Of a stretch of DNA of 64,000 nt, positions 1 to 7,983 are shown piece after piece (within the stretch, counting starts at the first letter, position 1; every line of letters begins with the position of its first letter). The DNA comes from Bog-473 sp963743785 (GTDB lineage: Bacteria > Actinomycetota > Acidimicrobiia > Acidimicrobiales > RAAP-2): contig CAVURD010000031.1 in NCBI GenBank assembly GCA_963743785.1, positions 32,331-96,330 on the forward strand. The letters run 5' to 3'. The translations under genes and the position numbers were made by a program. The notes below the pieces were generated by a model that saw only the letters and a program-made list of their open reading frames with translations, searched no databases and was not told the origin of the DNA.

Positions 1-606
1 TCTGGAAAAGGATGGGTGCGTCCGCCTGCCACGATGAGTGGGCCGCCAACCCGTGCAGGTATCTGCTTGTCTCCTCGGTTCCGGTCAGTGCAGCCCACAC
101 TCTGGCCGGACCGGCCGCAGTGAAACACTGGAACATCTTGGTTCCCATCGGAAGTGCGTTCATGCGGCGTCCGCGTTGGCTGCGCATTGAGGTGTCATCA
201 GGGGAGGACTACACGCGTCTCGTCTGAGAGCAGGCAGGCACGCAAGGGATCAGAGTCCGCCGCGAGCCAGCGGCAATGGCCTCCTGGATCTGTGATGTAT
301 CCACTACGGCGGACGGCCAGACGTCACCGAGGCCACATGCTTCGTGCGGATGCCGATCTGCATCAACATTGCCCATTGCACAACCCCCCCAAGCCGCATC
401 CAGAGTACAGAAGCCATTGGGCCGAGACAAGCGTCACGGTACTTTCGATCGCCTTCGATCGCCTTCGATCGCCTTCGATCGGGTTCGATCGCTCCCAGGA
501 CCCAACGGAATGAGGACGGGCTCGGCAGTCCCGAACCTCTCGACAATTGGCGCCCAGCCTCCTCGACGAGCCGAAGGGCACGGAAGCCACCGATTACATT
601 TTGCTC
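1..606. other. Leading stretch with no supportable gene
   Basis: Several short open frames cross this stretch on both strands, but none has a recognisable domain, a convincing ribosome binding site or a consistent neighbour. The only structured element I see is the decamer array at 444-491. The rest may be the upstream region of the globin gene and the end of something outside the window. Confidence 0.5.
444..491. repeat. Five CGATCG palindromes phased at exactly 10 bp
   Basis: The core ttcgatc recurs at 444, 454, 464, 474 and 484; the middle units are identical gccttcgatc decamers and the outer ones are degenerate. Each unit contains the self-complementary hexamer CGATCG, so one helical face carries five equally spaced palindromes. 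It lies about 115 bp upstream of the globin start. An operator-like array or simple slippage repeat are both possible; no protein partner can be named from the sequence. Confidence 0.75.
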
Positions 607-1071
607 ATGGGAGACGACCCGACGCTGTACGAATGGGCTGGCGGGCGAGACGCTTTTGATCGCCTGATCGACGCCTTCTATGACCGAGTGGAGCAGGACG
701 AGCTGCTCTCGCCACTTTTTCCGGGAGGTGTGCACGAGGAACACCGAAGGAACGTGGCCACCTGGTGGAGCGAGGTGTTCGGAGGTCCCCCTGACTACAC
801 CGATCGGATCGGCGGATACGAGCGAATGCTTCGTCGGCACCTAGCGCTCCACATCACCAATGACCAGCGATTCCGGTTCGTCTCGCTGATGAGCCTTGCC
901 GCTGACGATGCCAAACTTCCCAGTGACCCTGAATTTCGGTCTGCTCTTGTGGCCTACCTCGAATGGGGCGCTCGGCTCGCGCTCGGGAATTCTCAGACCG
1001 GCGCTGATGTGGTTGAGCACGCACCCGTGCCGAGATGGGGGTGGGGAGAAGCTCGTCCCTATCAGCCGTAG
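607..1071 (+). CDS. glbO: Truncated haemoglobin, group II (HbO-like)
   Basis: A 154-residue haem protein of the 2/2 globin family, cytosolic, with likely roles in O2/NO handling or redox protection. The B helix carries Phe24-Tyr25 (Tyr B10 position) and the proximal histidine is His78 in the motif MLRRHLAL, matching the LRxRH segment of group II globins. The position usually held by the group II Trp G8 appears to be Phe (Phe89/Phe91 in QRFRFVSLM), which is unusual. The C-terminal tail of about 25 residues beyond the H helix is Trp/Pro-rich. ATG 607 is chosen because it gives the usual globin start; the open frame continues upstream to 547. It stands alone, downstream of the phased decamer array. 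Confidence 0.88.
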   Translation: MGDDPTLYEWAGGRDAFDRLIDAFYDRVEQDELLSPLFPGGVHEEHRRNVATWWSEVFGGPPDYTDRIGGYERMLRRHLALHITNDQRFRFVSLMSLAADDAKLPSDPEFRSALVAYLEWGARLALGNSQTGADVVEHAPVPRWGWGEARPYQP

Positions 1072-1305
1072 TCACTCCTCACCCCTCCCGCAACCGGGCG
1101 AAGGCGGTCGGGGGTTGCCGAGCCGACTCTTCCTGGTCAGGCGGCTCACCTAGTGAGGATTGCGTCGGCCCGAAGGGTGTCGCCAGGGCAGGTGGTTGGA
1201 GAGGCGTAGGGTGGCGTGAAGGACAATCGTGCTCAACTCGACCCGATTGCGATCCTTCCGGCGGGGCATCACCGCAACCTCGGTCTGCCCTGCGAGAGGA
1301 GCATC

Positions 1306-1533
1306 ATGGCTTCAACCCAGGCGACACACATCGGCACGCAACTCGATGAACACCATTCTCCGGAGACAAACGGGCGGATGTCGGTCTGCCGACGTTGCGG
1401 TGCGCAGACCGACGACCCAATGGGACTGCACCACAGTCCGTTCGAAGGTCAATTGGCCCGCTCCACCAATTGGCTGGCCGCCCAGTCTCGGTTGGTGGAC
1501 ATTGAGCGTGCTCGGCAGTCCCGGGTGAGGTAG
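1306..1533 (+). CDS. Small hypothetical protein with a CxxC pair
   Basis: A 75-residue protein I do not recognise. ATG 1306 is preceded by a good Shine-Dalgarno (gagagga, 1293-1299). The sequence has a single CRRC pair near residue 30, followed by a His-rich stretch (MGLHHSPFEG) and an amphipathic C-terminal segment (LAARSRLVD-like), so a metal-binding knuckle is possible but only one pair is visible. Coding status rests on the ribosome binding site and on the clean stop just before the convergent glpK end; it could be spurious. Confidence 0.45.
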   Translation: MASTQATHIGTQLDEHHSPETNGRMSVCRRCGAQTDDPMGLHHSPFEGQLARSTNWLAAQSRLVDIERARQSRVR

Positions 1534-1598
1534 ATGCTTCAGCGGCGGCGCAGCTCGCCGATCCGGACGTATGAGCGCAGATGTGCCTGCCTCGGCCG

Positions 1599-3110
1599 TC
1601 AGAACGAAATGCCGGTGAGTTCGGGAATGGTGCCTTCGGCCTTGGACCGGGCCCGTAACCACCGTTCACGCGCCTGCGCTCGCTGGGTATCGTCGTTGCG
1701 GGGTTCCACCGTCCGGCGAGGGCTGAACGTCGCGGCCAACTCTTCCTCGGAGGCGTAGGACCCGATGGCCAGGCCGGCCAGCAGCCCGGCGCCGAGGGTG
1801 GTGGCCTCCAGCACGGGCGAGACCTCCACCGGGCGACCGATGGCGTCCGCCAGGGCGTTGACGAATACATCGTTGTCCGACATGCCGCCGTCTATCCGCA
1901 ACGAGTGAATCGGGAAGCCACTGTCCGCTTCGGCCGCTTCGACCAGGTCCGCGCCACGGTGGGCCACGCCCTCGAGCACGGCGCGCACGACTTCTGGGCG
2001 GCCGGAGCCCCTGGTCAGCCCGACCAGTGCGCCGCGGGCGCCGAAATCCCACACCGGGGTACCCATGCCGAGCAGGGCGGGAACGAACCAGACGTCACCG
2101 GTCGTCTCGCATTGCGCAGCCACGGCCGCTGACTCTTCGGAGGTGCTCAGCAGGCCGAGATCATCCCGGAGCCATTCGACACATGTGCCGGCCGAGAGCA
2201 TGACCGCTTCGACGCCCCAGGTGGACTGCCCACCGATCCGGTAGGCCACGATCGGGAAGGTGCCGGCGCTGCCCCGGCCGGCGTGGGTCGGCGGGCCCTC
2301 GGGGCCGGTGCACTGGTCGAGCATGCCGCCGGTGCCGAAGGTCGCCTTGGCCAACCCGGGGCGAGTACATCCCTGTCCGACCAGGGAGGCTTGTTGATCA
2401 CCGGCCATCCCGCAAATGATCGGGGAGCCGGGAAGGGCGTGGCAGGCGCCGACAGCCCCCGACGAGTCGACGATGCGGGGCAGCAGCTCCGTCGGGATGC
2501 CCAGTCGTTCGAGCAACGGGCGGTCCCAGGTGATACTCGAGGCGTCGACCATGGCGGTCACCGCGGCGTTGGTGGCGTCGGTGACGTGCAGCGCGTCGTT
2601 GCCCGCCGCCGCGCCTCCCGAGAGGATCCACGCCACCCAGGTGTCCACGGTGCCGAAGCACAGCTCGCCCGCGCTGGCCCGGGTTCGATCGGGGTCCACC
2701 GCATCGAGGATGGCCATCAGCTTGGTGGCCGACGCGTTGGGCGCCAGCCGGATGCCTTCGCCCTGGAGAACGAGGCACGTGCCGACCGTGCGCAGATCCT
2801 GCCACCCGATGCCGGGCGCGACCGGCTCCCCGGTGGCCCGGTCCCACACGATCGTCGAGGCCCGCTGATTGGCGATGCCGACCGCTTCGACCGGCCCGCC
2901 CTGGGCGAGGGTGGCCTGGGCCACCTGCATCACCGCCTCGGCCATCAGGACGGCATCGAACTCGACCAGGCCCGGAGCCGGTGATTCGGGCAGTACCGGC
3001 GCGTGGTGGGCGTGCGTCACGCTGGCATCGGGTCGGACAATGGAGGCGCGGACACCCGAGGTGCCGACATCGACCACCAGGACACTGCCCCCGCCGCCGA
3101 CGGCGCTCAT
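1599..3110 (-). CDS. glpK: Glycerol kinase-like FGGY carbohydrate kinase
   Basis: 503 residues, the normal length for glycerol kinase, which phosphorylates glycerol to sn-glycerol 3-phosphate with ATP. The N-terminal FGGY phosphate-1 loop is VVDVGTSGVRAS; the segments ANQRASTIVWD and GWQDLRT correspond to the glycerol kinase NQRETT and WQDRRT motifs, and the C-terminal domain has DGGMSDNDVF and ATTLGAGLLAGLA. ATG 3110 overlaps the stop of the upstream AGPS-like gene by 4 bp (ATGA), so translation is coupled. It is the last gene of glpD/AGPS-like/glpK. WQDLRT instead of WQDRRT leaves some doubt on the exact sugar alcohol, but the operon argues strongly for glycerol. Confidence 0.85.
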   Translation of the reverse strand: MSAVGGGGSVLVVDVGTSGVRASIVRPDASVTHAHHAPVLPESPAPGLVEFDAVLMAEAVMQVAQATLAQGGPVEAVGIANQRASTIVWDRATGEPVAPGIGWQDLRTVGTCLVLQGEGIRLAPNASATKLMAILDAVDPDRTRASAGELCFGTVDTWVAWILSGGAAAGNDALHVTDATNAAVTAMVDASSITWDRPLLERLGIPTELLPRIVDSSGAVGACHALPGSPIICGMAGDQQASLVGQGCTRPGLAKATFGTGGMLDQCTGPEGPPTHAGRGSAGTFPIVAYRIGGQSTWGVEAVMLSAGTCVEWLRDDLGLLSTSEESAAVAAQCETTGDVWFVPALLGMGTPVWDFGARGALVGLTRGSGRPEVVRAVLEGVAHRGADLVEAAEADSGFPIHSLRIDGGMSDNDVFVNALADAIGRPVEVSPVLEATTLGAGLLAGLAIGSYASEEELAATFSPRRTVEPRNDDTQRAQARERWLRARSKAEGTIPELTGISF

Positions 3111-4618
3111 GGCCAGGGCACAGATCCGAACGGGGACCGGAGTCCGAGCTTGCCGGGATTGAGGATGCCGACCGGGTCGAAGCTCTTCTTGAGGCCGGCC
3201 AACACGTCGAACCCCGATCCGAGCGCCCGCGGCATGAAGCGCGATCGATTGAGGCCGATCCCGTGATGGTGACTGATGGCGGCACCATGGGCCAGGGTGG
3301 CGTCGGTCACCGTGTCCCAGGCCCGACGGTAGTACCGCTCGCGCCAGTCGCCGTCGCCCTCGGGGCCACGACCGGCGAAGGTGAAGTAGAGGCAGGCCCC
3401 GTCGGTGTAGGCATGAGACTGATGGGCCGAGGCGGCCAGGGTCCCCTCGAGAGCCTCGAGCGAGGTGACCACTTCTTCGAAGAGTCCTGGCAACGCGGCC
3501 CACGGACCCGAGATCTCGGCCGTGTCGACCACGATGCCGGCCCGCCACAACGGGGCCAGCGCCGAGACGTCGTTGCGGTGACCGAGCCAGCGCTCGACCA
3601 AGGCCACGTCGAGTGGTTGGGCGGCCGCCACCTCGCCGCACTCGTCATCGACCACGGCGAAGGTTGCGGCCACCAGCGCCGCGTCGGTCTCGTCCAGGAC
3701 AATGAGCACGTTGGTGTCGGGCTGGTCGAAATTGCGGCCGGACTCGGCCTGGTCGTACAGGCGGAGCACGGCCGGAGTCGCCCCGCGGCGCAGGATCCTG
3801 CGGCAGGCGTCGAGCCCGGTCTCGAAGGTGGCGAAGCCGAAGGCCCGTCGATCCTGGGCAAGTGGCACCGGGTGGATGCGGAAGCGGGCCTCGGTGATCA
3901 CGCCGAGGGTGCCCTCGCTCCCGACGAACAGCTGGGTCAGGTTGGGTCCCGTGGCGGCGCGTGGCCCCTTCCCCTCGGTGTGCACCACGCGGCCGTCGGC
4001 CAGGACCACCTCGAGGCCCAGCACCATGTCCTCGATCTTCCCGTAGCGGGTCGAGTACTGACCGGCGCCCCGGCAGGCCAGCCAGCCCCCGACGGTCGAG
4101 AGGTCCATCGACTGGGGCCAGTGGCCCAGGGTGTACCCGCTCCCGACCTGGCCCAGGGCGGCTTCGAGATCGGGGCCGAACATGCCGGCTCGCACGTCGG
4201 CGGTCAGCGAGGTCTCGTCGACCCTGACCAGACCCTCGAGCCCGGTGAGGTCGAGTGACACACCCCCATGGACCGGGATGGATCCGCCACAGACCCCGCT
4301 CCGGCCTGCCATCGGGGTGACCGCCACCACGGCCTCGTTGCACGCGGACAGCACCGTTGCCACTTCGTCCGTGGTGTGCGGCCGCACGACGATGGCCGGG
4401 CGTTGGGGGACCGACCCCTCGGCTGCCCAGCCAATGGCCAGGGGCCACCAGTCGCGACCGGCTTCGGCCCGGCTGGCCCCGTCGGTCCGCACGTCGGCGC
4501 CGCTGGCGACCAGGCGATCGATCAGACCCGCCGGCAGCGGGGGAGCGGCGCCCGAAAGGCGATCGGTGACCGCATCCGCGGCGGCGTCAATCGGCGTGAC
4601 CGGGGTGGGGGCGATCAC
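3107..4618 (-). CDS. AGPS-like FAD-linked oxidase (alkylglycerone-phosphate synthase family)
   Basis: 503-residue VAO-type flavoprotein. The PP-loop FAD domain includes TPMAGRSGVCGGSIP and STVGGWLACRGAGQYSTRYG with the Gly-rich core and FVGSEGTLGVITEA; the cap domain has the AYTDGACLYFTFAG segment and the ISHHHGIG motif that distinguish alkylglycerone-phosphate synthases from lactate/glycolate oxidases. In animals that family makes the ether bond of ether lipids from acyl-DHAP and a fatty alcohol; actinobacterial relatives beside glpD (as at Rv2249c/Rv2251) have no settled reaction. GTG 4618 overlaps glpD's stop (GTGA), and its own stop overlaps glpK. Oxidation of a glycerol-phosphate-like substrate is an equally reasonable guess. 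Confidence 0.78.
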   Translation of the reverse strand: MIAPTPVTPIDAAADAVTDRLSGAAPPLPAGLIDRLVASGADVRTDGASRAEAGRDWWPLAIGWAAEGSVPQRPAIVVRPHTTDEVATVLSACNEAVVAVTPMAGRSGVCGGSIPVHGGVSLDLTGLEGLVRVDETSLTADVRAGMFGPDLEAALGQVGSGYTLGHWPQSMDLSTVGGWLACRGAGQYSTRYGKIEDMVLGLEVVLADGRVVHTEGKGPRAATGPNLTQLFVGSEGTLGVITEARFRIHPVPLAQDRRAFGFATFETGLDACRRILRRGATPAVLRLYDQAESGRNFDQPDTNVLIVLDETDAALVAATFAVVDDECGEVAAAQPLDVALVERWLGHRNDVSALAPLWRAGIVVDTAEISGPWAALPGLFEEVVTSLEALEGTLAASAHQSHAYTDGACLYFTFAGRGPEGDGDWRERYYRRAWDTVTDATLAHGAAISHHHGIGLNRSRFMPRALGSGFDVLAGLKKSFDPVGILNPGKLGLRSPFGSVPWP

Positions 4619-6294
4619 GGCAGGTCGAGCCCGGCGGTGAGCAGTTCCTTCTCACAGGTCTCGATGAAACGGGCCGCCTGTTCGGACGCTTCCTTCTCGG
4701 TCCATCCGAGATCGGGTGCGACGAGGGCGGCCGCAGCGTGGGCGGCTGCCATCGTCGGCTGCGCTCGCATGATCATGGCCCGGGTCCGCCGGGCCAACAC
4801 GTCGTCCAGCGTCTGGGCCATCTCCTCGCGGACGGCGTACAACATCTCGGCACCGATATAGGGCAGGCCGTCGATGACCGGCTCGAGCAGTTCGGGCCGC
4901 CCTTCAGCCAGGGCCAGGACCGCCGTTGACTCGGTGCCGTAGCGACCGAGCAGATGCGCGTGCGAGCGAACGGCCGTGACCGGGTCCTTGGGGGCCGCGG
5001 TGGCCCCGATCAGCCGGAGTGACTTGGTGACGCAGGGCCGGGACTTGGGGGTCTCACCGATCAGCAGGACAGCGGCATCGACCGCGTCCTGCGCCATCTT
5101 GCGATAGGTCGTGAGCTTGCCTCCGGTCACGGTCACCACACCGTGGCCCGACGTTCGAACCGTGTGACGGCGGGACAGGTCGGCGGTGCGTTCCGAGACG
5201 TGTCCACCCTTCTCCGGGGGCGCCAGGAGGGGACGCAGTCCGGCCCAGACGCCGGTGACATCGGCTCGCGTGAGCTTCGAGGTCGTCACGTTGTTGGCCG
5301 CCTCGAGCAGGTAGTCGACGTCTTCGGGTGTGCAGGCCGGGTTGTCGAGTGGGCCCCCGTAATCGGTATCGGTCGTGCCGAGATAGACCAGGTCGGTTTC
5401 GGGCCAGACGACCACGAAGATGGAGCGGCGATCCTTTGGTACCGGGATGACGGCCGCGATGTCACACGGCAACCGGTCGGACGGCACGCTCACGTGCACC
5501 CCCTTGGCCGGCCGGATGGAGTGCGGATGGGTGCCTTCGTCGAGCGCACGGACATCATCGGCCCAGACGCCGGTGGCATTGACGACTACCCGGGCCCGCA
5601 CGCTGAACTCGGACGACGGGTCGGATGGGTCGGGCCGCAGCACCGCCCCAGTGGTCGCGCCGAGCTCGTCGGTGGTCAGCCGGACCACGTCGGTGTAGTT
5701 GGCCACCACTGCGCCGTGTTCGAGGGCGGCGGTACGGGCCAGGGTGAGCGTGAGGCGGGCGTCGTCGGCGCGGGCGTCGTAGTAGAGGAAACCCGCCACC
5801 AGGTGCTCGGTGCGCAAGGTGGGCAGGTGCGCCAGCGTCTGCTCCTTGTTGACGCGCTTGTGCCGGGCGCCGATGCGCAGGCCGCCGGTGAGGTCGTAGA
5901 GCCATAGGGCACTGGCGTAGGAACGGGCCACGGCCTTGGAGACCACGCCGTCACGGCCGAAGAGGGGGATGAGGAAGGGCAGCGGGCTGACCAGGTGGGG
6001 CGCGTTGTCCAAGAGGCGCTGACGCTCGGCCAGGTTCTCGTAGACCAGTCGGAATTCGCGTTGCTGGAGGTAGCGCAGGCCGCCGTGGACCATTTTGGAT
6101 GACTTCGAGGAGGTTCCCGAAGCGAAGTCGTGCTTCTCGACCAGGGCCGTCTTGAGGCCCCGGCTGGACGAATCGAGCGCGACGCCGGCGCCGGTGATGC
6201 CCCCGCCGATCACGAGCACATCGAACTCTTCGGCAGCCAGGCGGCGCAATGAATCCTCTCGCCGGAATCGATGCACCGTCCAAGCCTGCCACAT
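4615..6294 (-). CDS. glpD: FAD-dependent glycerol-3-phosphate dehydrogenase
   Basis: 559 residues. It oxidises sn-glycerol 3-phosphate to DHAP at the membrane, feeding electrons to quinone. The N-terminal dinucleotide site is VLVIGGGITGAGVALD, followed by the family signature ASGTSSKSSKMVHGGLRYL and the PLPFLIPLF segment; the C-terminal DAO_C domain spans about residues 400-540. ATG 6294 places the FAD site near residue 25, as usual; longer in-frame starts would run into the divergent gene. First gene of the coupled glpD/AGPS-like/glpK operon, so glycerol uptake and catabolism are expressed together. Confidence 0.93.
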   Translation of the reverse strand: MWQAWTVHRFRREDSLRRLAAEEFDVLVIGGGITGAGVALDSSSRGLKTALVEKHDFASGTSSKSSKMVHGGLRYLQQREFRLVYENLAERQRLLDNAPHLVSPLPFLIPLFGRDGVVSKAVARSYASALWLYDLTGGLRIGARHKRVNKEQTLAHLPTLRTEHLVAGFLYYDARADDARLTLTLARTAALEHGAVVANYTDVVRLTTDELGATTGAVLRPDPSDPSSEFSVRARVVVNATGVWADDVRALDEGTHPHSIRPAKGVHVSVPSDRLPCDIAAVIPVPKDRRSIFVVVWPETDLVYLGTTDTDYGGPLDNPACTPEDVDYLLEAANNVTTSKLTRADVTGVWAGLRPLLAPPEKGGHVSERTADLSRRHTVRTSGHGVVTVTGGKLTTYRKMAQDAVDAAVLLIGETPKSRPCVTKSLRLIGATAAPKDPVTAVRSHAHLLGRYGTESTAVLALAEGRPELLEPVIDGLPYIGAEMLYAVREEMAQTLDDVLARRTRAMIMRAQPTMAAAHAAAALVAPDLGWTEKEASEQAARFIETCEKELLTAGLDLP

Positions 6295-6447
6295 GGCGTC
6301 AGCGTGGCATCCGGGCCAGACCGGGTGACGGCAGCCGTGGTGCGGGCTTGGCATATCGTCACCGTCGGCGGTCGTCGTCCGCCCGTCACCCGGTCTGGGG
6401 GCTCTAGTGGAATTCGTCGGAAGGCCCTTCACAATGAGCGTCGCTTT

Positions 6448-7971
6448 GTGAAGCCGTCATGGGGTCGACGTCTCTGGATGGTGCCTCTGGCCGGACTCAC
6501 GGTCGCCACCGGGCTGGCCGCCGGTTTGGCCTGGTCACAGTCGCCGTCGGTCCCGACCTGGCCCGCCAGCATCGCCCCCGTCGCGGCGTTCGTCAGCCAC
6601 GACCGGGGCCTGGCCTTTCTCCACCCGGTGCCGGTACATTTCCAATCACCCCGGACCTTCGACCGGCAAACGGCCGCGCAGGATCAACCCGACGGTGCAC
6701 CGCAAAAGGCCCAGGTGCGTCTGCAGGCGGCGGAATTTCGCGCCCTCGGACTACTCGGCGGCTCGGTCAATCTGGTGGAGGCCCAGACCGCCCTCGATAC
6801 GGGATCCGTCCAGGCCTACTACGACGACGTCAAGAAGGACATCGTCATCAGAGGCGCGAGCCTCTCGCCGGGCACCAAGGTCACCCTCGCTCACGAACTG
6901 ACCCATGTGCTCCAAGACCAACATTTCAACCTGGTCAAGTTGGACCACGAGTCGAGCACCTCCGACGAGGAGTTCGCCGTCACCGCCATCGAGGAGGGTG
7001 ATGCCGTGCTCACCGAGAACGACTACACCGCCACGCTTCCCGTGCGTGAGCAGCGGGAGGCCGATGCGGAGGAGAACGCACCTGCGGCCGCCGACGGGAC
7101 GGGGACCGGGAGCGGAACCGGGAGCACGCCCACCGTCCCGACCGCTAATGCGGATTTCCTCGGCATCTCCTCCGAGGTCCCCTACATCCTCGGTCCTGAT
7201 TTCGTCCTGCTGCTCTACAACGTGGGTGGGATCGGCCTGACGAACCGGGCCTTCGAGCATCCCCCCAGGTCCGAGCTCGACATCGTGAACCCGTCGGCCT
7301 ACCTCCTCCACCAGGCCACGCGCGTCCTGCCACCGCCCGCTCTGGGCCGAGGCGAACGGAGGATCGGCTCGCCCGGTTCGTTCGGTGCCTTCGAGACCTA
7401 CATGACCCTGGCCGGCGACATGGATGCCACGACGGCGTTGTCGGCGGCGGACGGATGGGGCGGAGGATCGATGACGCAGTACCGGCAGGACGGCGCGTCG
7501 TGCACCCGGCTCGATCTGGTCGGGCGCACGGGGCTCGAGAGCGATGCCCTGGCCCGGGCCTTCACCGCCTGGGCCGGCGCTCTGCGACAGCGGGGGGTGG
7601 TTGCGGAGGTCACGCGCCGCGGGGAGACGACCACGGTGTCCGCCTGTGATCCCGGCCCGGCGGCCACGGCTGGCCCCCGCTCCCGAGAGCACGCACTCGA
7701 CGTCGTCGACGAGCGGAACTCCAACATGGCGAGTGCGTACCTCTACGCCGACCTCCCGCCCGCCGTAGCGCTCTGCGTCGGCGACCGCTCGGTGGGTGAT
7801 GCAGCTCTGCTCCAGGCCGAAGCGGCACAGAACAACTCCTACGGCGCGCCGCCGAAATCTGAGCAGACCACCATCGATAACCAGATGCGAGATCTGATCG
7901 GGTCATGTCGTCTGGGGTCGGCGGCGGCTGGTCAGGGCAGCCGCGTCGCAGCGCCACAGCCGCGCCCGTGA
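6448..7971 (+). CDS. Exported HExxH metallopeptidase-like protein
   Basis: About 507 residues from GTG 6448. The N-terminus has basic residues (KPSWGRRLW) then a hydrophobic run (MVPLAGLTVATGLAAGLAW), i.e. a signal peptide or anchor, so the protein acts outside the membrane. The zincin motif is HELTH (His149, Glu150, His153) followed by VLQDQHF, and AIEEGDA about 30 residues later supplies a candidate third ligand, a pattern I associate with uncharacterised actinobacterial peptidase-like proteins. The middle holds a Gly/Thr/Ser linker (residues near 215-230). Divergent from glpD and followed 12 bp later by the cyclase gene. Proteolytic activity is inferred from the motif only. Confidence 0.7.
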   Translation: MKPSWGRRLWMVPLAGLTVATGLAAGLAWSQSPSVPTWPASIAPVAAFVSHDRGLAFLHPVPVHFQSPRTFDRQTAAQDQPDGAPQKAQVRLQAAEFRALGLLGGSVNLVEAQTALDTGSVQAYYDDVKKDIVIRGASLSPGTKVTLAHELTHVLQDQHFNLVKLDHESSTSDEEFAVTAIEEGDAVLTENDYTATLPVREQREADAEENAPAAADGTGTGSGTGSTPTVPTANADFLGISSEVPYILGPDFVLLLYNVGGIGLTNRAFEHPPRSELDIVNPSAYLLHQATRVLPPPALGRGERRIGSPGSFGAFETYMTLAGDMDATTALSAADGWGGGSMTQYRQDGASCTRLDLVGRTGLESDALARAFTAWAGALRQRGVVAEVTRRGETTTVSACDPGPAATAGPRSREHALDVVDERNSNMASAYLYADLPPAVALCVGDRSVGDAALLQAEAAQNNSYGAPPKSEQTTIDNQMRDLIGSCRLGSAAAGQGSRVAAPQPRP

Positions 7972-7983
7972 AACGATGAGCCG

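Noticed and set aside
444..491. CRISPR-like array
   Set aside because: Units are 10 bp with no spacers; a simple phased repeat. No other spacer-repeat pattern was found in the window.
12..513. Several short overlapping frames at the start of the window
   Set aside because: No domain, no ribosome binding site and mutual overlap on both strands.
1080..1130. Terminator hairpin after the globin gene (GCAACC with GGTTGC)
   Set aside because: The stem is only six pairs with a long loop and no T run; too weak to annotate.
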